59,931 bases of DNA from a virus, in the IMG/VR virus record IMGVR_UViG_3300036832_000301, positions 1-59,931 of that record; one strand, written 5' to 3'. The position numbers and the translations under genes were made by a program. The notes under the pieces were generated by a model, which did not search any database, had not been told where the DNA came from, and saw only the letters and a program-made list of their open reading frames with translations. Below, in pieces: positions 7,996 through 17,117 of the stretch (within the stretch, counting starts at the first letter, position 1; each line of letters opens with the position of its first letter).

Positions 7996-9429
7996 ATGCG
8001 CCTGCCGTTTATCCGCGCACGCCCGCCAGCGGTGACACCCGCGACGACTGGCGGCTTGCCGCTTGGCGTCGGTATGGAACCCGGCCTGCCGTCCCGTGGG
8101 GGCGGCGGCTGGCTGCGGGTCTTCGAGAGCTTCCCCGGCGCGTGGCAACAGAACATCGTCTTGGATCGCGAGACGATCCTCACCTATTTCGCGGTGTACG
8201 CCTGCGTCACCCTGGTCGCGTCGGACATCTCGAAGCTCGGCGTGAAGCTGGTCGCGCAGGACGCCAACGGCATCTGGAACGAGACCACCAACCCGGCCTA
8301 CTCGCCGGTGCTGCGCAAGCCGAACAGCTATCAGAACCGCATCCAGTTTTGGGAAAGCTGGATGCTGTCGAAGCTCACGCGCGGCAATGCCTACATCCTG
8401 AAAATCCGCGACAACCGCAACGTCGTGGTCGGGCTGATGGTGCTCAACCCCGACCTGACCCACCCGCTCGTGGCCTCTGATGGATCGGTGTTCTATCAAC
8501 TGTCCGGAAGCCGGTTGAACCAGATCGAGGACGCGGTCGTCGCGCCAGCCCGCGAGATCATCCACGACCGCTTCAATTGCCTCTATCACCCGCTGATCGG
8601 CACATCCCCGGTCTGGGCCGCCGCCTACTCTGCGGCGCAGGGCATGGCGATCCAGAAACAGTCGGCGAAGTTTTTCGCCAACGCCTCGCAGCCCGGCGGC
8701 GTGCTCACCGCGCCCGGCGCGATCAGCGACGCGACGGCGCTCAGGCTCAAGGACGCCTGGGAGCACAATTTCTCAGGCGAGAATTCCGGTCGTGTGGCGG
8801 TGCTCGGCGACGGGCTGAAATACGAGCGGATGTCGCTCACCGCCGTCGAAGGCCAGTTGATCGAGCAGCTGAAATGGACCGCCGATGTGATCTGCTCGGT
8901 GTTCCACGTCCCGCCCTACAAGATCGGGATCGGCGCGATGCCGACCTACAACAACATCCAGTCGCTCAATGTCGAGTACTACAGCCAGTGCCTGCAATCG
9001 CTGATCGAGGCGGCTGAGCTCTGCCTCGACGAAGGGCTGGAAATGGCGACCGGCACCGGCACGATGTTCGATGTCGATAACCTGCTGCGGATGGACACGG
9101 TCACACAGATGGTGACGCTGAAGGATGGCGTCGCGGGCGCGATCTTGGCCCCCAACGAGGCGCGTCGGAAGCTCGACCTGCCGCCGGTCAAGGGTGGCGA
9201 CAGTCCGCTGGCGCAGCAGCAGAATTACAGCCTCGAAGCGCTGGCGGCGCGCGACGCCGCAGGGCCGCCGCCAGGGATCACAGGCTCGGCCACGACCCCG
9301 TCGCCAACCCCAACTGCCGCCGATGGCGAAGACCCCGCAGCCGAAGACCCCGTCGCCGACCCAGCCGCCGCCAAGCGGCTCGGCGACATCTTCGAGGCGG
9401 GCTTCATGGAGGCGTTCAATGCAGCGTGA
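7996..9429 (+). CDS. phage portal protein (HK97 family)
   Basis: 477 aa. The vertex ring through which DNA enters and leaves the head. Typical HK97-portal features are YACVTLVASDISKL near residue 70, NSYQNRIQFWESWMLSKLTRGNAYI near 110-135, HDRFNCLYHPLIGTSPVWAA near 190-210, and VFHVPPYKIG followed by YNNIQSLNVEYYSQCL near 300-330. The last 60 residues are Ala/Pro/Asp-rich. Portal lies downstream of capsid here, the reverse of the usual HK97 order. Confidence 0.92.
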   Translation: MRLPFIRARPPAVTPATTGGLPLGVGMEPGLPSRGGGGWLRVFESFPGAWQQNIVLDRETILTYFAVYACVTLVASDISKLGVKLVAQDANGIWNETTNPAYSPVLRKPNSYQNRIQFWESWMLSKLTRGNAYILKIRDNRNVVVGLMVLNPDLTHPLVASDGSVFYQLSGSRLNQIEDAVVAPAREIIHDRFNCLYHPLIGTSPVWAAAYSAAQGMAIQKQSAKFFANASQPGGVLTAPGAISDATALRLKDAWEHNFSGENSGRVAVLGDGLKYERMSLTAVEGQLIEQLKWTADVICSVFHVPPYKIGIGAMPTYNNIQSLNVEYYSQCLQSLIEAAELCLDEGLEMATGTGTMFDVDNLLRMDTVTQMVTLKDGVAGAILAPNEARRKLDLPPVKGGDSPLAQQQNYSLEALAARDAAGPPPGITGSATTPSPTPTAADGEDPAAEDPVADPAAAKRLGDIFEAGFMEAFNAA

Positions 9430-10525
9430 CCTCGACGCGCTCGTCGATCAGATGAGCAAGCGGCTCGGCGCGATGGTGCAGCCGATGTTTACCCGGCTCG
9501 AAGCCGACCTGACCGCGAAGCTGATAGCGGGCACGGTGCGCGAGGCGCTGATCGACCGCGACGGCGGACTGGTGCTGACCTTCGGCGACGGCTCGATGCG
9601 CAATCTCGGGCCGGTGATGGGTGCGACCGGCGCGCAGGGCGACGTCGGACCTGCCGGGGCCGATGGTGAACGCGGACCCGCTGGTGCGGATGGTGAGATC
9701 GGACCTGCCGGTGCCGATGGCGTCAACGGCAAGGACGGCCAGGACGCCGACCCGACCGCCATGGCGCTGTTGGAAGGCCGGGTCGACGAGCTCGATGGCC
9801 GCGCCCTGGTCGACGCGGTGCTGGCGGACGGCGTGCTGGTGATCGCGCTGGGCGACGGCACCACCCGCGAACTCGGCCCCATAGTCGGCCCACAAGGGCC
9901 TGCTGGCCCTGCCGGGGCCGAGGGTAGCGCGGCGAACGCCGAAGCCGCCCTTGTGGCGCTGGACGCCCGGCTGGGGGCCATTGAAGGACGCACCCTCGTT
10001 GAAACCCTGATCGACCGGCAAGGCTCGCTGATGCTGACCTTCGCGGATGGCTCAAGCCAGCGGGTCGGCGAGGTGGTCGGGCGCGACGGGATCGACGGCA
10101 AGGACGGCGTTGATGGCAAGGATGGGATCGACGGCAAGGATGGCGTCGGCAAGGACGGTGTCGACGGTGCGCCTGGGCGTGATGGCGTCGACGGCAAGGA
10201 TGGTGCGCCGGGACCGGCTGGCCTGGGCTTCGATGATCTTGACGTCGAACTCGGAGAGGATGGGCGGGCGCTGCGGCTGAAGTTCGTGCGCGACGGGCAA
10301 GCCGAGGTCTTCGAGCTCGACGTGCCGGTGATGATCTATCGCGGGGTCTATAAACCCGACACCGACTATGTGCGCGGCGACGCGGTGACCTTCGGCGGGT
10401 CGGTGTTCGTCTGCGATGAGCCTACGCAGGCCCGACCGGAAACCAGCGGTGCGCCGTGGACCCTGGCGGTCAAGCACGGGCGCGACGGCAAGGACTTCCT
10501 GGGGCCGCGAGGGGGTGACAAGTGA
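9419..10525 (+). CDS. collagen-like repeat protein with carbohydrate-binding-like C-terminus
   Basis: 368 aa, starting inside the end of the portal gene. A helical N-terminus (about 1-60) is followed by two Gly-X-Y blocks (GPAGADGERGPAGADGE near 75-110; DGKDG repeats near 222-262) separated by repeats of a short beta unit (VLTFGDGS, VIALGDGT, MLTFADGS). The C-terminal segment YRGVYKPDTDYVRGDAVTF resembles a CBM5/12 chitin-binding-like fold. Probably a trimeric head or neck fibre that binds cell-surface glycans. The position is unusual for such a protein. Confidence 0.8.
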   Translation: MQRDLDALVDQMSKRLGAMVQPMFTRLEADLTAKLIAGTVREALIDRDGGLVLTFGDGSMRNLGPVMGATGAQGDVGPAGADGERGPAGADGEIGPAGADGVNGKDGQDADPTAMALLEGRVDELDGRALVDAVLADGVLVIALGDGTTRELGPIVGPQGPAGPAGAEGSAANAEAALVALDARLGAIEGRTLVETLIDRQGSLMLTFADGSSQRVGEVVGRDGIDGKDGVDGKDGIDGKDGVGKDGVDGAPGRDGVDGKDGAPGPAGLGFDDLDVELGEDGRALRLKFVRDGQAEVFELDVPVMIYRGVYKPDTDYVRGDAVTFGGSVFVCDEPTQARPETSGAPWTLAVKHGRDGKDFLGPRGGDK

Positions 10526-10977
10526 CCCTGCTGGTCAGTCAGGACGAGGCGATCCGGCAACTGCGCCTGTCGGCGGCGGCGATCTCACCGGAGGAGCTCG
10601 CCGACGTGCTGTTCAAAGCCGAGCAGGCGAGCGACATCGTCGTCGATTATCTCAAGGCCCCCGGCGCGGCCAACTACATCACCGACAACCCGATGGTGAA
10701 CCCGCTCGCCGGGGCGCGCGATGGCGGTGGCGGCGATTGGTGGGGCGGCGGCTGGTATGGACCCGGATGGGGCGGCTACGGTCCGCCGCAAGGTCCCCCG
10801 CCGCCGCTGCGGGTGCCGCAATCGCCGTGGGATGAAACCAGCGCGCCGGTGATGATCAAGGGCATCGTGCTGATGCTGCTGACCGCGCTCTACGACGGGC
10901 GCACGCCCGGCGACGCGCTGCTGTCGGATCAGATGTGCGCCGTGCTCGCCCGCTACCGCGACCCGGCGCTCGCGTAA
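10522..10977 (+). CDS. head-tail connector (gp6-like)
   Basis: 151 aa, GTG start overlapping the previous stop. The N-terminus ISPEELADVLFKAEQASDIVVDYL and the C-terminal helix LMLLTALYDGRTPGDALLSD match the helical head-tail connector family that extends the portal ring. A Gly/Trp/Pro-rich insert (about residues 67-95, GGGDWWGGGWYGPGW) is not usual and is probably a flexible loop. Confidence 0.75.
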   Translation: MTLLVSQDEAIRQLRLSAAAISPEELADVLFKAEQASDIVVDYLKAPGAANYITDNPMVNPLAGARDGGGGDWWGGGWYGPGWGGYGPPQGPPPPLRVPQSPWDETSAPVMIKGIVLMLLTALYDGRTPGDALLSDQMCAVLARYRDPALA

Positions 10978-11008
10978 CTTTTCACCGTCTCATTTGAGGG
11001 GCTTGACC

Positions 11009-11185
11009 ATGCGCATCCGCGTCCTGCGGGACCGGCGGCTGGTGCCGCCGGATACCCGGAACATCGCCGTGCAGTTCACCAAGGGCGGCGAGCACACCGT
11101 CAAGCGCGAGTGGGGCGACATCCTCATCGCGGACGGCGACGCCGAGGAGCTCGACGCGCCGCATCGGAAACCTGCTGAGGACTAA
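11009..11185 (+). CDS. small hypothetical head-neck protein
   Basis: 58 aa, ATG preceded by GAGGGG. Beta-rich (MRIRVLRDRRLVPPDTRNIAVQ..). Very small proteins of this kind often sit between connector and adaptor genes in GTA-like phages. No named family is recognised. Confidence 0.65.
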   Translation: MRIRVLRDRRLVPPDTRNIAVQFTKGGEHTVKREWGDILIADGDAEELDAPHRKPAED

Positions 11186-11188
11186 GCC

Positions 11189-11560
11189 GTGTTGCAGAAG
11201 CGCGAGCCCGCGCTCGCCGGAACGCTACGGCAGACCGTCACACTGCAAAGCCGAACGCTCGACATCAACGGCGACCCGCTCGGCCCCTGGCAGGACATGT
11301 TCACCACCGCCGCCAGGGTGATCGCCCAGCCGATCAAGCGGGCGCAGCAGGGCGAGGTGGTGAGCAACGAGCGGCGGGTCGGGGTGCAGCCGATTGAGGT
11401 GACTATGCGGCTCGATCTCAACACCGCGCAGATCGACAGCGATTGGCGGGTGGTCTGGCTGGGCTGGGCGTTCGACATCACGGTGATGGCGGTCGACGAG
11501 ATGCTGTCGGTGGTCACCGTGTTCGGTATCCGCAGCCGCGCCGGGGACACCCCGCCATGA
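11189..11560 (+). CDS. head-tail adaptor (head closure) protein
   Basis: 123 aa from GTG. The start GTLRQTVTLQSRT and the middle VSNERRVGVQPIEVTMR..DW are typical of the SPP1 gp16 / HK97 adaptor (beta-barrel stopper) family that closes the connector. Overlaps the next gene by 4 bp. Confidence 0.8.
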   Translation: MLQKREPALAGTLRQTVTLQSRTLDINGDPLGPWQDMFTTAARVIAQPIKRAQQGEVVSNERRVGVQPIEVTMRLDLNTAQIDSDWRVVWLGWAFDITVMAVDEMLSVVTVFGIRSRAGDTPP

Positions 11561-11988
11561 CCAGCAGCAACATCAGCGCCAAGGTGCAGGGGCTCGCTAA
11601 CTTGGAAGCGAAACTTTTGCGGCTCGGAGGGCCTGAGTTCGAGAAGAAGATCAAGGACGCGAACAGCAAGAACGCCGATGAATTCCTCGCCCTGGTGCGC
11701 AGCATCATCCCGCGCGGCACCGAAGACAGCCACCTCGCCAACACGCTGCAACGGTTCGACCAAGGACCAACCGGGGCGGGCGTGTCGATTGGCGACGCCG
11801 AGCACAAATATCCGCTGCACCTTGAAGCCGGGCACCGCAACAAAGGCGGCCAGCACGTCCCCGGCAAGGCATACTGGTTCCCGGCGAAACGATTACAGTC
11901 GAAGCGCTGGCGGGCTCGGACGCGCCGCGCAGCGAACGCGATGATCAAGGCTATCGCGGCGACCGGCATCACCAGCGTCGGGGATTGA
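11557..11988 (+). CDS. HK97 gp10-like tail component
   Basis: 143 aa. Contains ISAKVQGLANLEAKLLRL at the N-terminus and PLHLEAGHRNKGGQHVPGK in the middle, the signature of HK97 gp10-family neck/tail terminator proteins (usually Y..E.GT...PA.PF). Overlaps the upstream gene by 4 bp (ATGA). Confidence 0.8.
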   Translation: MTSSNISAKVQGLANLEAKLLRLGGPEFEKKIKDANSKNADEFLALVRSIIPRGTEDSHLANTLQRFDQGPTGAGVSIGDAEHKYPLHLEAGHRNKGGQHVPGKAYWFPAKRLQSKRWRARTRRAANAMIKAIAATGITSVGD

Positions 11989-11991
11989 CCG

Positions 11992-12411
11992 ATGCCAGAC
12001 CCCGCCGCCGCTTTCCACACGGCGCAGGACGCCGCGCTCCGGTCGTCGGTCGAGCTCGGCAATCTGTTCCCCGACTTGCGCGCCAGGATTTACGGGACCG
12101 TGCCGCAGAACGCGCCGCTGCCGTTCATCCGGATCGGCGACGATCAGATCATTCAGGACGACACCGACTGCGCTTCCGGCTCGGAGCTCTACGCCGTCGT
12201 CCACATCTGGACCCGGCCCGACCCGCCGAGCGTGCAACTCGCCCGACAGATGGCCGGGGTGATCCGCGACGTGCTGAGCGACGACGACTTCGCAATCGCT
12301 GACTTCGACGTGATCTTCGCCCTGCTCGTCGACACCCGGCACCTCACCGATCCTGACGGGTCGACCCATGCGGTGATGACCTTCCACTACGCGCTGACCG
12401 CCACCGCATAG
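11992..12411 (+). CDS. DUF3168 tail-completion protein
   Basis: 139 aa. Pattern ALRSSVELGNLF..RIYGTVPQNAPLPFIRIGDDQ, a central ELYAVVHIWT strand and a C-terminal THAVMTFHYALT strand match DUF3168, which caps the tail tube at the head-tail joint. It sits just before the tail tube gene, as expected. Confidence 0.85.
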   Translation: MPDPAAAFHTAQDAALRSSVELGNLFPDLRARIYGTVPQNAPLPFIRIGDDQIIQDDTDCASGSELYAVVHIWTRPDPPSVQLARQMAGVIRDVLSDDDFAIADFDVIFALLVDTRHLTDPDGSTHAVMTFHYALTATA

Positions 12412-12462
12412 CCCGGTCGCCGCGCCGCTTCTCGACAACCTACAACCCCCGGAGGCTTCGCT

Positions 12463-12924
12463 ATGGCGACCCCTAACCCTGTGAAATATGCGCGTGGCGT
12501 GAAGCTGCTGATCGCCATCGGCGACGGTGGATCGCCGGAGGTGTTCACGGCGTATTGCACCGTGAACGCCGCCCGCTCGATCAAGGGCGACGCGGCGACC
12601 AACGACTTCAACATCCCCGATTGCGACGATCCGGACATGGTCGGTTGGCTGGCGCGCGAGAAGGTGTCGCTGAGCTACACGCTGGCGGGCGCGGGCATCC
12701 TCAACACCCCCGATGTGCAGGTCTTCGCCGACTATCTGGCCGACCCGCTGTCGCGCAATTGCCAGATCACCGTCGATGTCCCCGCGACCGATGGCGGCGT
12801 GGTCTTCGCCGGTCCGTTCCACCTCACCTCGTTCGAAATCACCGGCGACCGGGGCGCGAAGATGGAGGCGACACTGGCGATGGTCTCTGACGGCGAGGTC
12901 ACCGTCACGGCGGTCGGCCCGTGA
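12463..12924 (+). CDS. major tail tube protein
   Basis: 153 aa. Beta-rich, with FTAYCTVNAARSIKGDAATNDFNIPDCDDPD, characteristic of alphaproteobacterial phage/GTA major tail proteins that polymerise into the tube. The C-terminus ends in an ATLAMVSDGEVTVTAV strand. Preceded by a CGGAGG site. The next gene begins inside its 3' end. Confidence 0.85.
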   Translation: MATPNPVKYARGVKLLIAIGDGGSPEVFTAYCTVNAARSIKGDAATNDFNIPDCDDPDMVGWLAREKVSLSYTLAGAGILNTPDVQVFADYLADPLSRNCQITVDVPATDGGVVFAGPFHLTSFEITGDRGAKMEATLAMVSDGEVTVTAVGP

Positions 12925-13403
12925 GCCGCAGCGCGACACTGGTCAGGCAGTGGGGCAGTGAGGAACGGACCTTCCGCCTGGGGATCGGCGAGTGGCGGAA
13001 AATCCAAGAGACCTGCGACGCCGGTCCCGGTGAGATCGCGCAGCGGATCGCAGCCTGGGCGGCGGTTCGCCGGGCCATGCCGAAAGCCGGTTTTATCGAC
13101 TTGCTGGCGGCGGGCGGTGCCGGTCGGTGGCGGGTAGACGATGTGCGCGAGGTGCTGTTCCGTGGTCTGACCGGCGGCGGGCTCGACCCGACCACAGCCG
13201 GGCGGATCGTGCGCGAGCTTCATGATGAGCGCCCGCTCTTGGAGAACCTTCCGCTGGCGCTTGAAATCGTGCTCGTGTCGCTCACCGGGCCAGAGGACGA
13301 GCCGGTGGGGGAGCACGCGGGGGAGCCGCAAACGACAACGAGCGCGGCGGCCTCCCCCGAGCCAAGCTCCGGTTCGCCTATTACTACGGTGCAGGCGGCG
13401 TGA
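12921..13403 (+). CDS. tail assembly chaperone (GTA_gp10-like)
   Basis: 160 aa, GTG start. An early FRLGIGEWRKIQETCDAGPGEIAQRI, then DVREVLFRGLTGGGLDP..A, fit the GTA_gp10 family, the equivalent of lambda gpG. The last 15 residues after a CCCCC run (13354-13358) look non-conserved, while the -1 frame from that run continues with an AYYYGAGG segment directly into the next gene, suggesting a gpG/gpGT-type programmed frameshift. Confidence 0.8.
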   Translation: MSRSATLVRQWGSEERTFRLGIGEWRKIQETCDAGPGEIAQRIAAWAAVRRAMPKAGFIDLLAAGGAGRWRVDDVREVLFRGLTGGGLDPTTAGRIVRELHDERPLLENLPLALEIVLVSLTGPEDEPVGEHAGEPQTTTSAAASPEPSSGSPITTVQAA

Positions 13404-13555
13404 TGGGGTTCACGCCCCGACAGATCGACGAATTGTCCTTCTGGGAATTCCTGGCCGTCCGCGACGGCTGGATCGCCGCCAACAGCACGTCTGACGGGGT
13501 CGGTGCGCCGACGCCAGAGGAGCACGAGGCCATGCTTGAGAAGTACGCCCGATGA
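13403..13555 (+). CDS. second tail assembly chaperone segment
   Basis: 50 aa (TPRQIDELSFWEFLAVRDGW), the short T-like domain typically found after GTA_gp10 and before the tape measure. It begins at TGATG overlapping the previous stop. It is open upstream in this frame back to at least 13355, so it may be made mainly as the tail of a frameshifted fusion. Confidence 0.75.
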   Translation: MGFTPRQIDELSFWEFLAVRDGWIAANSTSDGVGAPTPEEHEAMLEKYAR

Positions 13556-15936
13556 GCACGGAAGTTGATCGGCTGGAAGTGGTCTTCACCGCCAACATCA
13601 AGGCGATGGAAGAAAGGCTGCTCAAAGCCGTCGCCGCCAACAAGAAGGCCGCGAAGGACATCGAGAACGCCTGGACAGGCAAGGGTATTTTCGCGGCGGC
13701 TGAGAAGGGCATCGACAGCTTTGCCGAGCACGTCGGCGAGGCCGCACGCTCGATCCCCGGCTTCGGTGCCGCGCTCGGCGCGCTTGGCCCGGTCGGGCTC
13801 ACGGCGGCGGCTGGGATCGGCGCGTTCGCACTGGCGATGGAGAAGACCGAGAAGGCCGTCGACTATGCGGCTGGGATCGGCAAGCTCGCCGAGACGGTGG
13901 GCGTGTCGACCGACTTCATCCAGAAGTTCAACTTCGCCGCTCGCCAGAGCGAGGTTGATGTCGGGGCCGCCGACGCGGCGCTGAAAGAGCTCAACGCCTC
14001 AGTCGGTGCGGTACAGGGCAACCTGCCGCGCGCGAAGCAATTGGCGGTGGTCTTCGCTGACGCACTCAAGATCACGCCCGAACAGCTTCGCAGTTATCAC
14101 GATCTTGAAAGCCTATTCCCGCTGATCGCGCAGCGGATTTCCGAGGCTGGAAGCGCCGCCGAGAAAGCGGCTATCGCCAAGAAGCTCGGGATCGTCGATC
14201 TCCTGCCGATGCTCGACAAGGGCGCGGCTGGCTTCCAAAAAATGTCCGATGAGGCGGAAAGCCTCGGGATCATAATTCAAGCAGCGGTGATCGAGAAAGC
14301 GCAGGGCGCAGAAGCCAAACTCAAGGCGCTCGACGACGTCATGAAAGCGCAGAGCGCATCGACCTTCGTCGAGTACGCCGACACGCTCGTTTCGATCAAA
14401 ACGAAGTTCAACGAAGCTGCGGAGGCGGCGCTTCATTTCCTCGCCGCGATCACCGGCACGCGCTCAGCGACCCAGGAGCTCAAAGACGTCGACGAGACCA
14501 TCAAGAATTTGCAGCACCCGCGAGATATATATACCGCCATCATCGCGGGTCTTTCGCCGAGTGCGCTTAAGGAAGCCCAAGCGCGGCGCGCGCAGTTGGG
14601 CGGCCAAATTCTAACCGACGCCGCCGCGGAGGACGCCAAGGCGCGCGCGAAAGCTGGCGAAGGAAAGCCGGTCTCTATCGTCCCACCGAAGCCGCCGAAG
14701 GCCGGGCCGAAGGATGAGACCGTCGATCTCACAAAGGCGGCGATGGATGTTTTCGCCACCAGCATGAAGGGCCTGGAAACCGCACAGGCCGCGCTCACCG
14801 ACAGTCTCACCGAGCGCAATGTCCTTGAAAAACTGGCTATCGACAGCGAGCTCGCGAAGCAGAACGTCGACATCGACGCGCAGATCGCCAAGGCGAAGGA
14901 AGCTCAGAAAAAGGGGCTCGACAAAGAGGCCGACAATCAGGTGATGCAGTTGGAGGTCGCGAGGCTCAACGACGAGCAGATCGCCATCGACAAGAAACTG
15001 CTGCTCGACAAGCAACTGCAAGAGCAACACCTACAGGTCCAACTTGCGCACGAGCAGGCCGTCGCCGACTTGCAGGCGTCGGCGATAACCGCCCAGGCCA
15101 ATCACCTAACCGCACTGGCCGGGCTCACCACCCACACACAAGAGCGCATTGCCTTGGAGCGGCAGGCGATGCTCGCTCAGCAAGCCGCCGACCGCCTGCT
15201 CGCCGACACGAAGATCAAACAGGCTGAGCAATTGCTCGCCGACATGAAGACCAAGACAGCGGACCCCGACACGCTGAAACCGTTCATTGACGCGCTGATC
15301 GCGGCGCAGGCGGCGCGCACCAAGCTCGACATATCGCAACCCGATACAGTGAACGCCTTCAACTTCGCCAATGCCGACCCTCTGGCGAAGTATGCCGAGG
15401 GCATCAAGACCGTTGACGAGCAGATGTCGGATTGGGCGGTCGGCGGGCTCAACGATCTCGCGCAGGGCTTCGCCCAGGCTGTCGTCGAAGGCGGCAAGCT
15501 GACCGACGTCGCCAAGTCGATCTTCCAGAAGATCGCCGAGGACATGATCCAGTCGTTCGTCGAGCAGAACGTCACCAAGCCCGCCGCATCATTCCTGTCG
15601 GCGCTGTTCACCCCGCACGCAGCGGGCGATCTCACCGGCGCAGCGGGCGGGCTCGCCCTGGTCGGTGAGAAAGGTCCAGAGCTCGTCAACCTTCCCGGCG
15701 GGTCGCGGGTGTTCTCGAATAGCCAGTTACGCCAAGTCGGGATCGGTGGTGGTGGCGCGGCGCAGCAAACTATCCTGTTCGACAATCGCGGCGCGGTGAT
15801 CTGGGAGCAGGCCGCGCGAGCCATGATGGCTTACGCCGACCGCAGCGCCGCGACCGCCGGGATCGGCGCGGTGCAGGCGACCCGGCAAGTAATCCCCGCC
15901 GAGATCGCCAGGGCGAGCGCTCGGAGCCTGCGATGA
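13552..15936 (+). CDS. tail tape measure protein
   Basis: 794 aa, the third-longest tail gene. A hydrophobic segment (SIPGFGAALGALGPVGLTAAAGIGAFAL broken near residues 70-95) is followed by long coiled coil (about 270-590) and a C-terminal Gly-rich region with LVGEKGPELVNLPGGSRVFS, a motif commonly seen in tape-measure C-termini. It fixes tail length and is ejected with DNA. Codon usage is a little more AT-rich around 14220-14600 than in neighbours. Confidence 0.88.
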   Translation: MSTEVDRLEVVFTANIKAMEERLLKAVAANKKAAKDIENAWTGKGIFAAAEKGIDSFAEHVGEAARSIPGFGAALGALGPVGLTAAAGIGAFALAMEKTEKAVDYAAGIGKLAETVGVSTDFIQKFNFAARQSEVDVGAADAALKELNASVGAVQGNLPRAKQLAVVFADALKITPEQLRSYHDLESLFPLIAQRISEAGSAAEKAAIAKKLGIVDLLPMLDKGAAGFQKMSDEAESLGIIIQAAVIEKAQGAEAKLKALDDVMKAQSASTFVEYADTLVSIKTKFNEAAEAALHFLAAITGTRSATQELKDVDETIKNLQHPRDIYTAIIAGLSPSALKEAQARRAQLGGQILTDAAAEDAKARAKAGEGKPVSIVPPKPPKAGPKDETVDLTKAAMDVFATSMKGLETAQAALTDSLTERNVLEKLAIDSELAKQNVDIDAQIAKAKEAQKKGLDKEADNQVMQLEVARLNDEQIAIDKKLLLDKQLQEQHLQVQLAHEQAVADLQASAITAQANHLTALAGLTTHTQERIALERQAMLAQQAADRLLADTKIKQAEQLLADMKTKTADPDTLKPFIDALIAAQAARTKLDISQPDTVNAFNFANADPLAKYAEGIKTVDEQMSDWAVGGLNDLAQGFAQAVVEGGKLTDVAKSIFQKIAEDMIQSFVEQNVTKPAASFLSALFTPHAAGDLTGAAGGLALVGEKGPELVNLPGGSRVFSNSQLRQVGIGGGGAAQQTILFDNRGAVIWEQAARAMMAYADRSAATAGIGAVQATRQVIPAEIARASARSLR

Positions 15937-16490
15937 TGATGTTCCCGAACCTTCCGCGCGGCGCGGCGGTGAAACCGAAGCTGGTGCGCTTCGGCGGCGA
16001 CCTGACGTCGGCGCTCGGCGGACCGACCCAGCGGATCACCCGACCCGGCACCCGCTACGCCGTCGACATCACCCTGCCGACGCTCGACGCCGACTGCGCG
16101 GCGCGCTGGCTCTCGGCCTCGCTGCAGGCCGATACGGTCGGCGATACGGTCGGGCTGGTGATGCCGCAGACCATCGTCGACGCCCGCACCCTGACCGGCG
16201 TTGCGGGCACCGGCACGGCGGGCACCGCATCCGTCACGGTGACAGGTTCGGTGCCGCAGGTCGGCGCGTGGTTTTCATTCCAGGCAGGCGGGCGGCACTA
16301 CCTGCATCTGGTGACCGCCGCCGCCGGGAATGTGCTGACCGTCAGCCCGCTGCTGCGCGCCGCCTTGAGCGGGACGCCCCTGGAATTCGTCGCCCCGGTG
16401 CTCGAAGGCTTCACCGACGAAGCCCCCGCCTGGGACGTCGAGTTTTCGAGGTTCACCAGCCACGCCTTCACCCTCACCGAGAGCGCCTGA
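15933..16490 (+). CDS. distal tail / minor tail protein
   Basis: 185 aa with three Met codons at the start. Contains QRITRPGTRYAVDITLPTLDADCAARW and GWF-type Ala/Gly beta repeats. The position right after the tape measure is that of distal tail proteins (equivalent to GTA gp12). The family assignment is by position and fold-type only. Confidence 0.65.
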   Translation: MMMFPNLPRGAAVKPKLVRFGGDLTSALGGPTQRITRPGTRYAVDITLPTLDADCAARWLSASLQADTVGDTVGLVMPQTIVDARTLTGVAGTGTAGTASVTVTGSVPQVGAWFSFQAGGRHYLHLVTAAAGNVLTVSPLLRAALSGTPLEFVAPVLEGFTDEAPAWDVEFSRFTSHAFTLTESA

Positions 16491-16493
16491 GTC

Positions 16494-17117
16494 ATGGCCG
16501 ACGACGCGGTCTTCCGAGCTCAGTTCGATGGGCCGAACCTGCTGCTGTTCGCGGGCGTCGAAGTACAACTGGCGTCGGGTTGGCTGCGCCTGCTGGCAGG
16601 CTCGGGCTCTGTGGTGATCAACGGCGACACCTTCGTCGGCGACAATCCGACCTACGGCGTGCTCGCCGGGCTCGATGCGGTGAGCGATGGGATGGGCAGC
16701 AACGCGCCGACGTTGACGGTCACGATCAACCCGAAGACCGCCGACGCCGGGGCTGAGCTCGCCGGTCAGGCGATGCAGGGTAACGCAGTGTTTCTCTGGA
16801 TTGCGGCGCTGGATCGCACGACCGGCGGCGGGCTCGACACGCCGGTCTTGGTGTTCTCAGGGGAAGTCGATCAAGGCGTGCTGACGGTCGGCCAGGGGAC
16901 GCGCGCGCTGGCCCTGCAATGCGTGTCGGTGTGGGAACGCCTGTTCGACAACGACGACGGGGTGCGGCTGACCAACGCCTACCATCAGGCGGCGTGGCCC
17001 GGCGAGACCGGCTTCGAGTTCGTCACCGACATCAATCGCGCCCTGCCCTTCGGCCAGGACTTGCCGGTGCCTGCGGTGGTGAAGGATGTTCTGTATGTTC
17101 GCCCTCCCGGCACTTGA
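16494..17117 (+). CDS. minor tail protein
   Basis: 207 aa. Pattern LLLFAGVEVQLASGWLRLLAGSGSVVINGDTFVGD.. then PTLTVTINPKTAD and CVSVWERLFDNDDGVRLTNAYHQ, as in conserved tail-tip proteins located before NlpC/P60-like genes in alphaproteobacterial siphophages (the place of GTA gp13). No enzymatic motif seen. The 3' end overlaps the next gene. Confidence 0.7.
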   Translation: MADDAVFRAQFDGPNLLLFAGVEVQLASGWLRLLAGSGSVVINGDTFVGDNPTYGVLAGLDAVSDGMGSNAPTLTVTINPKTADAGAELAGQAMQGNAVFLWIAALDRTTGGGLDTPVLVFSGEVDQGVLTVGQGTRALALQCVSVWERLFDNDDGVRLTNAYHQAAWPGETGFEFVTDINRALPFGQDLPVPAVVKDVLYVRPPGT

